This document shows positions 18,576-27,773 of a stretch of DNA of 64,000 nucleotides, piece after piece. Position 1 is the first letter of the stretch. The number at the start of each line of letters is the position of its first letter. The notes under the pieces were generated by a model that worked only from the letters and a program-made list of their open reading frames with translations, made no database searches and had not been told where the DNA came from. Source of the DNA: UBA4465 sp002292365. Lineage in GTDB: Bacteria > Bacteroidota > Bacteroidia > Cytophagales > Cyclobacteriaceae. A program made the translations under genes and the position numbers. The stretch is taken from NCBI GenBank assembly GCA_943788615.1, contig CALSQY010000002.1:186001-250000 (forward strand), in the 5' to 3' direction.

Positions 18576-19703
18576 TTAGAGGTATGCACCTTCTTTTAGG
18601 TTGTATTTGCAGAATTGGACTTGTAAGGCTCCATTGAATAAAGCCATTTTTTCACTTGGTTTTAAATGTAACTGTTTGAGCGCTGGGACATTTGAGCTCA
18701 ATACCCAAGCATCGAAACTTGAAAAGTTATTTTTAAAGGAATCTCCTAGTTTTTTATAAAGATTATCGACGTCTTCTCCTATTCTTTCACCATAGGGAGG
18801 ATTGGTAATGATCATACCTGTTTGAAATTTGGGAATAAAGTCCTCAAATGCGACTTGTCTGATTTGAACATCTCGTCCCATTCTCAGTTTTTTCAAGGCT
18901 CCTTTGGCGAGGGCAACGGCATGACCATCGATATCTCCACCGGAGATCATCAAGGGGGCACTTCTGATTTTACCCTGTGCTTCTGCTCTGATTCGATTCC
19001 ACATCATGGGTTGAAAGTTATTCCAATTCTTAAAGCCAAACTCCTTTTGATTGATTTGAGGAGGAATATTTAATCCCATAAGTACCGCCTCAATGATGAT
19101 GGTTCCGGTTCCACACATGGGATCAACCAGAGGGATACTTTTGTTCCAACCTGCCAACTGTAATAGACCGGAAGCCATGACTTCATTGAGTGGAGCTTGA
19201 TGTCCTGGTTCCCTATAACCGCGTTGATTGAGGAGTCGTCCGGAACTGTCCAATGAAATGATGAATTTATCTTGATAACCATGTAAGTTGAAGAGGATAT
19301 CAGGTTTTTCAATATCTACAGAGGGCCGCAAATTAAATTTTTCTCTAAACTGATCGGCAATCGCATCTTTCATTTTAAGTGCAGTATATTTTGAGTGTGT
19401 AAAATACTCTGAGAAAATAGTATTGTCGATGGCAAAAGTTTGCCTGACATCAAGAAATTGAGACCAATCAAATGATTTGACTTGGCCGTAAAGTTCGGTT
19501 TCATTACGGGCTGTAAATTCATATACCGGGACCAAAATACGTAAGGCAGTCCTTAAGTTCAAGTTTGCCTCATAAAGGAAGGGCAGTTTCCCTTCACATT
19601 CTACAGCGCGTTTTCTTTTTTTGATGTTTTGTCCACCTAGGAGTTCAACTTCCTTCATGAGGACCTCTTCGAGTCCATGTAAGGTTTTGATGACTATTTT
19701 CAA
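18576..19703 (-). CDS. THUMP-domain 23S rRNA methyltransferase, RlmL N-terminal type
   Basis: SAM-dependent RNA methyltransferase, probably making m2G in 23S rRNA. The N-terminal THUMP domain begins KIVIKTLHGLEEVLMKEVELLGG in sense; the Rossmann part has VDPMCGTGTIIIEA and the catalytic MIITNPPYGERIG. I place the start at TTG 19703 because family members begin right there. The frame can be extended to another TTG at 19751, and no ATG precedes the THUMP domain. It lacks the second RlmK-like half found in E. coli RlmKL, as is usual in Bacteroidota. Confidence 0.82.
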   Translation of the reverse strand: MKIVIKTLHGLEEVLMKEVELLGGQNIKKRKRAVECEGKLPFLYEANLNLRTALRILVPVYEFTARNETELYGQVKSFDWSQFLDVRQTFAIDNTIFSEYFTHSKYTALKMKDAIADQFREKFNLRPSVDIEKPDILFNLHGYQDKFIISLDSSGRLLNQRGYREPGHQAPLNEVMASGLLQLAGWNKSIPLVDPMCGTGTIIIEAVLMGLNIPPQINQKEFGFKNWNNFQPMMWNRIRAEAQGKIRSAPLMISGGDIDGHAVALAKGALKKLRMGRDVQIRQVAFEDFIPKFQTGMIITNPPYGERIGEDVDNLYKKLGDSFKNNFSSFDAWVLSSNVPALKQLHLKPSEKMALFNGALQVQFCKYNLKEGAYL

Positions 19704-19821
19704 TGAATTTATCTTTAAGGTACGTAAAGTTAATTGAATATATTTTGTCAATATGACCTTACCAATCGATCCATGAGCTTTTAAAACATTTTTTGCTCAT
19801 TGTGATGGGTTTTAGATTTGA

Positions 19822-20496
19822 TCAATTTAATAAATGGGGCCGTCTTTCTTTGGTTTTCTTAACAGCTGCTTCATGCCTCCAATCATTGATCACAGCCTTG
19901 TTACCCGATAATAGAATTTTTGGTACTTTCCATCCATTATATATAGCAGGTCGTGTATACACAGGAGGTGCCAAGAGGTCATCTTGAAAAGAGTCGGTGA
20001 GCGCGGAGCTTTCATCGTTGAGCACACCTGGGATCAGTCGGATTAAACTATCGGCAACTATCATAGCGGCTAGTTCGCCTCCAGAGAGAACATAATCTCC
20101 GATACTGATTTCTCGGGTGATTAAATGGTCACGTACGCGCTGATCTATACCTTTGTAGTGGCCACAGAGTAAGATGATGTTTTTATTAAGAGACAATTGA
20201 TTGCACGTGGATTGATTTAATTTCTCTCCATCGGGTGTCATAAAAATAATCTCGTCATAATCTGTATGCTTTTTTAGAGCACTGATGCACCGGTCAATAG
20301 GCTCAATCATCATGACCATCCCTGCACCTCCTCCATAAGCATAATCATCAATAGATTTTTGTTTGTTGCTCGTAAAAGGTCTTAAATCGTGAATATAGAG
20401 CTCTACCAATCCTTTTTTTTGGGCCCTTTTTACAATGCTTTGATTCATGGGGCCCTCAAAGAGTTCAGGTAGACATGTGATAATGTCAATTCTCAT
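19822..20496 (-). CDS. trmD: tRNA (guanine-N1)-methyltransferase TrmD
   Basis: SPOUT-family enzyme making m1G37 in tRNAs to prevent frameshifting. Motifs: MRIDIITCLPELFEGP at the start, YGGGAGMVMMIEPI, IILLCGHYKGIDQRV and the trefoil-knot segment EISIGDYVLSGGELAA. Start chosen at 20496, where the conserved N-terminus begins. The frame to 20535 adds residues that lie inside rimM. The chosen start overlaps the end of rimM by 11 bp, so the two are translationally coupled. Last gene of rpsP-rimM-trmD. Confidence 0.96.
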   Translation of the reverse strand: MRIDIITCLPELFEGPMNQSIVKRAQKKGLVELYIHDLRPFTSNKQKSIDDYAYGGGAGMVMMIEPIDRCISALKKHTDYDEIIFMTPDGEKLNQSTCNQLSLNKNIILLCGHYKGIDQRVRDHLITREISIGDYVLSGGELAAMIVADSLIRLIPGVLNDESSALTDSFQDDLLAPPVYTRPAIYNGWKVPKILLSGNKAVINDWRHEAAVKKTKERRPHLLN

Positions 20497-21016
20497 TGCT
20501 AAAATAGATTTCCATGAAACCATTAGGAAGTTCAATATGAGCTTCTTTTTTTGTTAGATCGACTTTTTTGAATATAGCGTCTTCGATCGGAATTAACAGT
20601 TCTTGCTCTTTGTAGAAGACAGCTGCAAGATATTGTGAAGAGGGTTGATAAATTTGTGCAATTGTACCTAAAAAAGCCCCTAGGTGGAATATCTTAAATC
20701 CGACAAGATCGTGGAAAAAATATTCTCCGTCTCGCAGTTTTGGTAAGTGATTTAGCGGGAGATAGATTGCTTGACCTACCAGATCCTTGGCCAGATCGAC
20801 GTGGTCAATATCTTCGAAATGAATGAGTGTTTTTACACCATTCATTGAGATTTGTTTAACAAAAAAAGGAATCAGATTTCCAGATTGCTCTAGAAAGACG
20901 GATTCCAATTCACTGTATTCATCTGGTTGGTCCACATCTAGTTCAATGGTTACCATACCTTTTAAACCGTGCGTTTTGACGATATTTCCCAACTGGTAAC
21001 ATTCATCCTTACGCAT
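20486..21016 (-). CDS. rimM: Ribosome maturation factor RimM
   Basis: Binds S19 and helps assemble the 30S head. The 176 residues begin with the RimM barrel (YQLGNIVKTHGLKGMVTIEL) and end with the PRC-barrel part (FFHDLVGFKIFHLG, ELLIPIEDAIFKKVD, LPNGFMEIYF). It sits between rpsP (8 bp upstream) and trmD (11-bp overlap), the standard order. rplS is not part of the operon here. Confidence 0.95.
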   Translation of the reverse strand: MRKDECYQLGNIVKTHGLKGMVTIELDVDQPDEYSELESVFLEQSGNLIPFFVKQISMNGVKTLIHFEDIDHVDLAKDLVGQAIYLPLNHLPKLRDGEYFFHDLVGFKIFHLGAFLGTIAQIYQPSSQYLAAVFYKEQELLIPIEDAIFKKVDLTKKEAHIELPNGFMEIYFSNEN

Positions 21017-21024
21017 GGGGATAA

Positions 21025-21789
21025 TTATTTTGAAGCTTCTTCAGTTGCTGCTGCTCCCTTGTCACTTTCTTTAGTTTTTGTTTCTGCAGGCGCATCAGCT
21101 TTCACTTCCTCTACTTTCACTTCCTCTACTTTCACTTCCTCTACTTTCGCTTCTTCCGCTTTCACTTCTTTTGGTGCAGCGGCTTCAGTTTTGGAAGCTT
21201 CAGGCGCTTCGGCGTTTGCCTTTTCAGCAGTTTTCTGATCTGAGATCGCTTCCTCAGCCTCTTCGGTAAGTTCTTTCTCGGAAGCAGCTACCGCAGCATC
21301 TGTTATTTCAGCAGCTAGCACGGCTTCTGCATCTTGCTTTCTTTTCATGATGGCCGCTGCTCTTGTTTCATTGACCTTCTTTTCGGCCTCAAACTTTGTT
21401 TTGGCCACTTTGTTGTTGGCTTCAGTCAATTTATTGAGGGCTTCTTGATTCTGTTTTTCTTTGTTTTGGAACCACTCTTCAAACTTTTTGTCTGCATTTT
21501 CCTGTGTGATGGCTCCTTTATTGACACCTACTTGAAGATGTTTTTTAAACATAACTCCTCTTTCAGATAGAATGGCTCGAGCCGTATCGGTTGGCTGGGC
21601 ACCTTTCATAATCCAATCTAGGGCTTTTTCTTCGTTGATATTAATGAATGCAGGATTGACATTGGGATTATAAGAACCAATTTTTTCAATAAAGCGACCA
21701 TCTCGTGGTGCTCTTGCGTCTGCGATGACCACATCATACATGGCCAATTTTTTACGTCCTCGACGTGCTAATCTTATTTTTACTGACAT
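21025..21789 (-). CDS. rpsP: 30S ribosomal protein S16 with long acidic/basic C-terminal extension
   Basis: Small-subunit protein. The first 80 or so residues are a normal S16 (MSVKIRLARRGRKKLAMYDV, ADARAPRDGRFIEKIGSYNP). Residues about 85-254 form a Lys/Glu/Ala-rich tail with probable coiled coil and a short tandem repeat of the unit VEEVK. Extended S16 proteins are known in Bacteroidota; this one is on the long side. First gene of rpsP-rimM-trmD, preceded by a TATCTTTG element on the minus strand at 21843-21850. The tail's role is unknown. Confidence 0.95.
   Translation of the reverse strand: MSVKIRLARRGRKKLAMYDVVIADARAPRDGRFIEKIGSYNPNVNPAFININEEKALDWIMKGAQPTDTARAILSERGVMFKKHLQVGVNKGAITQENADKKFEEWFQNKEKQNQEALNKLTEANNKVAKTKFEAEKKVNETRAAAIMKRKQDAEAVLAAEITDAAVAASEKELTEEAEEAISDQKTAEKANAEAPEASKTEAAAPKEVKAEEAKVEEVKVEEVKVEEVKADAPAETKTKESDKGAAATEEASK
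21101..21175. repeat. 15-bp tandem repeat in the rpsP tail
   Basis: Three perfect copies of TTCACTTCCTCTACT (plus strand) at 21101-21145, followed by two degenerate copies to 21175. On the coding strand the unit encodes the five residues VEEVK or close variants. A 15-bp unit keeps the frame, so copy-number change would alter tail length without breaking S16. Confidence 0.9.
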
Positions 21790-21842
21790 TGTTTGTTTTA
21801 TTTATGGAACGCGTCCATGTTAAAAATTAAAAAAATAGAGCG

Positions 21843-21850
21843 CAAAGATA
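21843..21850 (-). promoter_or_regulatory. Candidate -7 element for rpsP operon
   Basis: Minus-strand TATCTTTG matches TAnnTTTG, 54 bp before the rpsP ATG. No good -33 TTG at standard spacing. Confidence 0.4.
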
Positions 21851-21950
21851 AAGGAAAATATCTATTAAGTTATTAGGGAGATGTAATAAAAGCAATAAGA
21901 TGTAATTTAAATCTTATTGCAATTTTCATTTGCATATTCGTTTACACGGT

Positions 21951-21982
21951 TTTGTAATAATTAAAAACTATTTCTATATTTG
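21951..21982 (+). promoter_or_regulatory. Promoter of sucA
   Basis: TTTG at 21951-21954 and TATATTTG at 21975-21982 are separated by 20 bp, matching the Bacteroidota promoter pattern. The sucA ATG follows 24 bp further on. Confidence 0.75.
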
Positions 21983-22005
21983 AAGGGTTATTAATACATA
22001 CAAAG

Positions 22006-24720
22006 ATGGATAAATATTCTTATATCGGAAATGCAGATGTTGCGCACATTAACAGTCTATATGAATCTTATCAGGAAGATCCTGAAAGCGTTGATGCTTC
22101 CTGGAGATTATTTTTCCAGGGATTTGAGTTTTCCGCTAATAGCTATGAGGCCAGTGCAGAACCTGCTATGGGAAACTCAAAAGAAACGGCGGTCAAAAAT
22201 CTGATACATGCTTATAGATCAAGAGCGCACTTGAAATCAGACACCAACCCTGTACGGGATAGAAGGAATCATGATATCAAATTAGATTTAGATCATTTCG
22301 GTTTGTTATCAGCTGATTTAGAAACCGCTTTTCAGGTAGGTAATGAAATAGGGCTAGGTGCTGCTAAGTTAAAAGATATTGTAACTAGGTTAAAGAAGAT
22401 TTATTTAGGATCTATTGGTTACGAATATTCCCACTTAAGAGAACCACATATTTTGGCCTGGTTTCGTTCTAAATGTGAAACCGAAGGGGCCAATATTAAT
22501 CCTCCCGAAAAAGAGAAAGAACATATATTGGGTAAACTCAATGAAGCCGTAGTATTTGAAAACTTTCTACATACCAAATATATAGGCCAAAAAAGGTTTT
22601 CTTTGGAAGGGGGAGAGAATACCATACCAGCGCTAGACAAAATAATTAGGAGGGCCGTCGAATTTGGTGTCCAGGAGGTAGTTATTGGGATGGCGCATCG
22701 TGGGAGATTGAATGTTTTGGCTAATATCATGGGTAAAACCTATGATGAAATTTTTAATGAATTTGAAGGAGGATCCAATCCAGATCTTACTATGGGTGAT
22801 GGAGATGTGAAGTATCATTTGGGATTTTCAAGCCAATATGTTTCAGATTCCGGAAATATGGCCTATGTGAAACTTGCACCTAATCCTTCACATCTAGAAG
22901 CCGTGGACCCCGTAGTATTGGGAGTAACCCGAGCGCAAATAGATGACGAATATCGGGGAGACATGTCCAAATGTCTACCTATCGTCATTCATGGAGATGC
23001 TGCGGTTGCGGGTCAAGGCTTGGTTTACGAATGTGTTCAAATGGCTAATTTAGAAGGTTATAGAACCGGAGGAACGATTCATTTTGTCATCAATAATCAA
23101 GTAGGTTTTACCACAGATTATGACGATGCTAGGTCAAGTATTTATTGTACAGATTTATCGAAAATAATAGATGCGCCCGTGTTGCATGTCAATGGCGATG
23201 ATGCCGAAGCTGTCAATTTTGCAGTGAATCTAGCTGTAGAGTATAGACAGGAGTTTGGTAAAGATATTTTTATTGATTTGCTGTGCTATAGAAGACACGG
23301 CCATAATGAAAGTGACGAACCCAAATTTACGCAGCCTAAACTTTACAATATTATCTCCAAGCATCCCAATCCACGTGAGGTGTATATAAAAAAACTCAAA
23401 GAAAGGGGTGATGAAGCTGGAGAAACTGCCGAAAAATTAGATAAGGAATTTAAAAAATTACTTCAGGATAGGCTCAATTTCGTGAAGCAAAAGCCACTGC
23501 CGTATAAGCCACAAAAAATTGATGAGGAATGGAAGTTTTTAAGAAAGTCTAAACCTGAAGATTTTCATACATCTCCCGATACCTCAATTTCTGATGCGTT
23601 GGTTCAAAAAATAGCGTATGCATTGACGACGCTCCCCGTAGGTTTTAAACCCTTAAGACAAATAGAAAAGCTGATGAAAGATCGAAAATCGGCTTTTTTT
23701 GACAAAAAAGAATTAGGATGGGGTGAAGGTGAATTACTTGCCTACGGATCATTATTGGCTGAGGGTAAAATCGTGCGCATGTCGGGTCAGGATGTCAAAC
23801 GTGGTACTTTTTCCCACCGGCATTCTTTTGTGGTGGATTCAGAGACCAACGAACCTTATTGCCATCTAAATCATATTGAGGAGGGCCAACAGCCTCTTAA
23901 AATTTTTAATTCTCTATTGTCTGAGTTTGGAGTACTGGGCTTTGAATATGGTTACGCCATGTCAACCCCCAATGCATTGGTGGTGTGGGAAGCCCAATTT
24001 GGAGATTTTGCCAATGGGGCTCAGGTCATGATTGATCAATTTATTTCAAGCGCGGAGACCAAGTGGCAACGAATGAATGGCTTGGTGATGTTACTTCCCC
24101 ACGGCTACGAAGGACAAGGTCCTGAACACTCCAGTGCTCGTATGGAACGGTTTCTTCAGATGTGTGCTCAGGATAACATGATTATTGCAAACATAACCAG
24201 TTCGGCCAACTTCTTTCATTTAATGCGTAGACAGGTGGCTTGGGAATTCAGAAAACCCTGTGTCGTTTTTTCCCCTAAATCTTTGTTAAGAAGTCCGAAG
24301 GTAGCCGCGCCGATAAAAGATTTTACTGAAGGTAAGTTTTGTGAAATTTATTCAGATGATTACGTGGTCGCTGGTCAGGTGAAAAAGGTAATTATGTGTT
24401 CTGGAAAAATTTATTTTGACCTTATAGATGAACAGCAAAAGCAAAAGGCCAAAGAAGTTGCCATTGTAAGGATAGAGCAATTGCACCCTTTTCCCAAAAA
24501 ACAATTGGATGCGATTCTGAAAAAATATAAAAATCCTAAATTAATATGGGCACAAGAAGAACCTGAAAATATGGGACCTTGGTCCTACATCCTCAGAATA
24601 GCAGAGGGTTATGAATTTGCACTCATAGCAAGAAAAGCAGCTTCGTCACCCGCGACGGGTTTTAATAAAATCCATAAGATAGAACAAGAAGATTTAGTTA
24701 ACAAAGCATTTAAATTATAA
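22006..24720 (+). CDS. sucA: 2-oxoglutarate dehydrogenase E1 component
   Basis: Thiamine-diphosphate enzyme that decarboxylates 2-oxoglutarate and passes the succinyl group to the lipoyl arm of SucB in the TCA cycle. The 904-residue protein has the N-terminal E1 segment YIGNADVAHINSLYESY, the ThDP/Mg2+ motif GDAAVAGQGLVYE...NNQVGFTT, IDLLCYRRHGHNESDEP and MLLPHGYEGQGPEHSSAR in the pyrimidine-binding domain. Length is normal. It has its own promoter; sucB follows 4 bp after the stop and lpd 46 bp later, so the full complex is encoded together. Confidence 0.97.
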   Translation: MDKYSYIGNADVAHINSLYESYQEDPESVDASWRLFFQGFEFSANSYEASAEPAMGNSKETAVKNLIHAYRSRAHLKSDTNPVRDRRNHDIKLDLDHFGLLSADLETAFQVGNEIGLGAAKLKDIVTRLKKIYLGSIGYEYSHLREPHILAWFRSKCETEGANINPPEKEKEHILGKLNEAVVFENFLHTKYIGQKRFSLEGGENTIPALDKIIRRAVEFGVQEVVIGMAHRGRLNVLANIMGKTYDEIFNEFEGGSNPDLTMGDGDVKYHLGFSSQYVSDSGNMAYVKLAPNPSHLEAVDPVVLGVTRAQIDDEYRGDMSKCLPIVIHGDAAVAGQGLVYECVQMANLEGYRTGGTIHFVINNQVGFTTDYDDARSSIYCTDLSKIIDAPVLHVNGDDAEAVNFAVNLAVEYRQEFGKDIFIDLLCYRRHGHNESDEPKFTQPKLYNIISKHPNPREVYIKKLKERGDEAGETAEKLDKEFKKLLQDRLNFVKQKPLPYKPQKIDEEWKFLRKSKPEDFHTSPDTSISDALVQKIAYALTTLPVGFKPLRQIEKLMKDRKSAFFDKKELGWGEGELLAYGSLLAEGKIVRMSGQDVKRGTFSHRHSFVVDSETNEPYCHLNHIEEGQQPLKIFNSLLSEFGVLGFEYGYAMSTPNALVVWEAQFGDFANGAQVMIDQFISSAETKWQRMNGLVMLLPHGYEGQGPEHSSARMERFLQMCAQDNMIIANITSSANFFHLMRRQVAWEFRKPCVVFSPKSLLRSPKVAAPIKDFTEGKFCEIYSDDYVVAGQVKKVIMCSGKIYFDLIDEQQKQKAKEVAIVRIEQLHPFPKKQLDAILKKYKNPKLIWAQEEPENMGPWSYILRIAEGYEFALIARKAASSPATGFNKIHKIEQEDLVNKAFKL

Positions 24721-24724
24721 GCAT

Positions 24725-26236
24725 ATGAGTCTTGAAATGAAAGTCCCATCCGTTGGGGAATCAATATCAGAAGTTACGGTTTCACAGTGGATGAAAAATG
24801 ACGGAGATCATGTAGAAATAGATGAAGTGATTTGTGAGCTTGAATCGGATAAGGCCACCTTTGAAGTCAGTGCTGAAATTGAGGGCATTTTGAAACTTAA
24901 GGTAGGTGCGGGTGATACCGTTGAAATCGGTGGCCTGTTATGTGTTATTGAGGCATCAAGTGAAATAAAAGAGGCGATAGTTCCTGATGTGAAATCAGAA
25001 AAATTGACTGGAGGAGCCGTAAAAACTATTCAAATGCTTGTGCCCACGGTAGGTGAATCGATCAACGAGGTAACGATATCTAACTGGGCCAAGGCATCGG
25101 GTGATTTAGTAGTTTTAGATGAGGTTATTGCAGAAATTGAATCCGATAAGGCTACTTTCGAATTAACGGCCGAAGCGACAGGGAAGTTAGAAATTTTGGC
25201 TGCTGATGGTACAACCCTTGAGATTGGAGGATTAATATGTCAAATAGCCGTTACCGATGAGGTGCAGCCTAGTACAGCGGTTATACCCTCTGAATCAGAT
25301 CACGCCACAACACCGGCTGTATCCAAAGGCTATGCCGTGGGTCATGCCCCTCCCGCCGCGACCAAAATATTGGCAGAAAAAGGAATTTCAGCAGCTGCGG
25401 TCCAAGGAACAGGTGTAGGTGGAAGAATTACCAAAGAAGATGCCATGAACGCCCAATTACAAAAAGTAGAGTCATCCCCAAAAGAGCAAGAAAAATCGAT
25501 CATAAATGATCCTGTACAATCTGCAGACCAAGGTGAGCGGTCTGAGCAAAGGCAAAAAATGTCACCTTTGAGAAAAACTGTAGCGAAACGATTGGTTTCA
25601 GTTAAAAATGAAACTGCCATGTTGACTACTTTTAATGAAGTCAATATGCAACCGATCATGGAGTTAAGAAAAAAATACAAAGAATCATTTAAAGCAAAAT
25701 ATGAAGTGGGTCTTGGTTTCATGTCCTTCTTTACCAAGGCTTGTTGCGTGGCACTGCAGGATTGGCCAGCTGTAAATGCAAAAATTGATGGAGATGAAAT
25801 CATATATAGTAATTTTTGTGATGTCTCTATCGCTGTGTCAGCACCCAAAGGTCTTGTTGTTCCTGTGATCCGGAATGCTGAAACCCTGTCCTTTGAGCAA
25901 ATAGAGAGGGAAGTAGTTAGGTTAGCCACTAAAGCCAGAGAAAACAAATTAAGTATTCCAGAAATGACCGGAGGTACTTTTACCATCACCAATGGAGGAA
26001 TTTTTGGCTCGATGCTATCGACACCCATCATCAATGCCCCACAATCAGCTATTTTAGGGATGCATAATATTGTGCAGAGACCTGTAGTGGAGGATGGAGA
26101 AATAGTGGTTCGACCGATCATGTATGTTGCACTTTCTTATGATCACCGAATTATAGATGGTCGGGAATCGGTAAGCTTTTTGGTAAGATTAAAAGAACTT
26201 TTAGAAGATCCTTCACGATTGCTCTTGGGAGTTTAA
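24725..26236 (+). CDS. sucB: Dihydrolipoyllysine succinyltransferase (E2) with two lipoyl domains
   Basis: Core of the 2-oxoglutarate dehydrogenase complex. Two tandem lipoyl domains are present, each with the ESDKA lipoylation site (Lys43 and Lys142). A linker is followed by the E3/E1-binding domain around residues 205-245 (PPAATKILAEKGIS, GTGVGGRITKEDA). The acyltransferase domain from about residue 275 ends with DHRIIDGRE (His474, Asp478 catalytic). Most SucB proteins have one lipoyl domain; two are more usual in pyruvate E2. The position right after sucA supports the succinyl assignment. Confidence 0.94.
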   Translation: MSLEMKVPSVGESISEVTVSQWMKNDGDHVEIDEVICELESDKATFEVSAEIEGILKLKVGAGDTVEIGGLLCVIEASSEIKEAIVPDVKSEKLTGGAVKTIQMLVPTVGESINEVTISNWAKASGDLVVLDEVIAEIESDKATFELTAEATGKLEILAADGTTLEIGGLICQIAVTDEVQPSTAVIPSESDHATTPAVSKGYAVGHAPPAATKILAEKGISAAAVQGTGVGGRITKEDAMNAQLQKVESSPKEQEKSIINDPVQSADQGERSEQRQKMSPLRKTVAKRLVSVKNETAMLTTFNEVNMQPIMELRKKYKESFKAKYEVGLGFMSFFTKACCVALQDWPAVNAKIDGDEIIYSNFCDVSIAVSAPKGLVVPVIRNAETLSFEQIEREVVRLATKARENKLSIPEMTGGTFTITNGGIFGSMLSTPIINAPQSAILGMHNIVQRPVVEDGEIVVRPIMYVALSYDHRIIDGRESVSFLVRLKELLEDPSRLLLGV

Positions 26237-26282
26237 GAAAATATTAAGGTTTTTGCTATTTAAACACAAAAAACACAGAATC

Positions 26283-27677
26283 ATGGATTATCAAGTAATT
26301 GTTATCGGATCAGGACCTGGCGGATATGTGGCAGCTATACGATGTGCCCAGCTGGGATTTAAAACAGCCATTATTGAAAAGTACAATTCTTTAGGAGGTA
26401 CCTGTTTAAATGTGGGATGCATTCCCTCTAAAGCCTTACTGGATTCTTCAGAACATTTTCATAATGCGACCCATACGTTCAAAACACATGGTATTGATAT
26501 ATCTGTGCCTAAAGTCAATTTCAAACAAATGATCGCGCGCAAGTCGGATGTGGTGAGCCAAAATACTGATGGCATCCAATATTTGATGAAAAAGAATAAA
26601 ATCGATGTATTCAATGGTTTAGCTTCTTTTTTGGATCCGCATACGGTTCAAATTGTTGGGAAAGAGACCCAAAGTATAACAGGTGAAAAAATCATTATTG
26701 CTACAGGTTCCAAACCTGCTACACTTCCTTTCATCAAAGTGGACAAAAAACGAGTCATTACCTCGACGGAAGCCTTAGAATTGAAAGAGGTCCCTACACA
26801 TCTCGTGATTATAGGTGGGGGCGTCATAGGTTTGGAGTTAGGCTCTGTCTATGCCAGACTTGGGGCAAAAGTATCGGTTGTTGAATTTTTAGATGGAATT
26901 ATACCCAACATGGACAAAACTATGAGTAAAGAGCTTCAAAAAAGTCTTAAGGGGATTGGATTTGATTTTTATCTTAGTCACAAGGTTACGGGAGTCGCAG
27001 TAAAAGGGAAAGAGGTAACGGTGACGGCGGAAAATAAGACCTCTGAAATCCTCAGTCTCAAAGGAGACTATTGTTTGGTCTCCATTGGTAGAAAAGCTCA
27101 CACAGAGGGCTTGGGATTAGATAAAATAGGAGTAGTTTTAGATGATAGGGGTAGAGTAGCCGTAGACCAACATTTAAAAACAAATCTTGACCACATTTGG
27201 GCCATTGGTGATGTTATTAAAGGTGCCATGTTGGCTCATAAGGCAGAAGAAGAGGGTGTTTTTGTCGCTGAACAAATGGTAGGCCAACAGCCACACATTC
27301 ATTATAATTTGATACCTGGTGTTGTTTATACCTGGCCGGAAGTAGCCAGTGTCGGGGCAACAGAGGCTGAATTAATCCAAGAAAAGCGACCCATTAAAAT
27401 TGGAAAGTTCCCTTATAAAGCACTGGGTAGGGCACGGGCCTCTATGGACATTGAAGGTTTGGTGAAAATCATTGCAGATGCGAGCACAGATGAAATATTA
27501 GGTATCCATATTATTGGTGCCAGGGCGGCAGATATGATCGCAGCAGGGGTGACTGCCATGGAATTTAGGGCTTCCGCAGAAGATGTAGCTAGAATGTCTC
27601 ATGCACATCCTACCTATATGGAAGCGGTTAAGGAAGCTTGCTTATCCGCTACAGAAAATCGTCCGATACACATGTAA
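26283..27677 (+). CDS. lpd: Dihydrolipoyl dehydrogenase (E3)
   Basis: FAD enzyme that reoxidises dihydrolipoamide for the E2 of this and other 2-oxoacid complexes. FAD site VIVIGSGPGGYVAA, redox-active cysteines Cys41 and Cys46 in GGTCLNVGCIPSKALL, NAD site IGGGVIGLELGSVYARLG, and the C-terminal His/Glu pair in HAHPTYMEAVKEA. I start at ATG 26283 (464 residues); an upstream in-frame TTG at 26253 adds ten residues with no family support. Third gene of the sucAB-lpd operon. Confidence 0.96.
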   Translation: MDYQVIVIGSGPGGYVAAIRCAQLGFKTAIIEKYNSLGGTCLNVGCIPSKALLDSSEHFHNATHTFKTHGIDISVPKVNFKQMIARKSDVVSQNTDGIQYLMKKNKIDVFNGLASFLDPHTVQIVGKETQSITGEKIIIATGSKPATLPFIKVDKKRVITSTEALELKEVPTHLVIIGGGVIGLELGSVYARLGAKVSVVEFLDGIIPNMDKTMSKELQKSLKGIGFDFYLSHKVTGVAVKGKEVTVTAENKTSEILSLKGDYCLVSIGRKAHTEGLGLDKIGVVLDDRGRVAVDQHLKTNLDHIWAIGDVIKGAMLAHKAEEEGVFVAEQMVGQQPHIHYNLIPGVVYTWPEVASVGATEAELIQEKRPIKIGKFPYKALGRARASMDIEGLVKIIADASTDEILGIHIIGARAADMIAAGVTAMEFRASAEDVARMSHAHPTYMEAVKEACLSATENRPIHM

Positions 27678-27742
27678 ATGATCAGTTATTTTTTTTGATA
27701 AATTGTTTGAGGGGTAGATCCTTGGAGAGGTCGGTCGAACCC

Positions 27743-27763
27743 ACTAATTTGATTAGTTTTTTT
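27743..27763 (+). terminator. Weak hairpin after lpd
   Basis: A 6-bp stem (ACTAAT/ATTAGT) with a TTG loop followed by a T run. AT-rich and short, so perhaps only partial termination before dgcN, which begins 10 bp on. Confidence 0.35.
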
Positions 27764-27773
27764 AAAAATAAAG

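Noticed and set aside
25342..26121. 259-residue minus-strand frame under sucB
   Set aside because: Entirely antisense to the E2 catalytic domain; no independent support.
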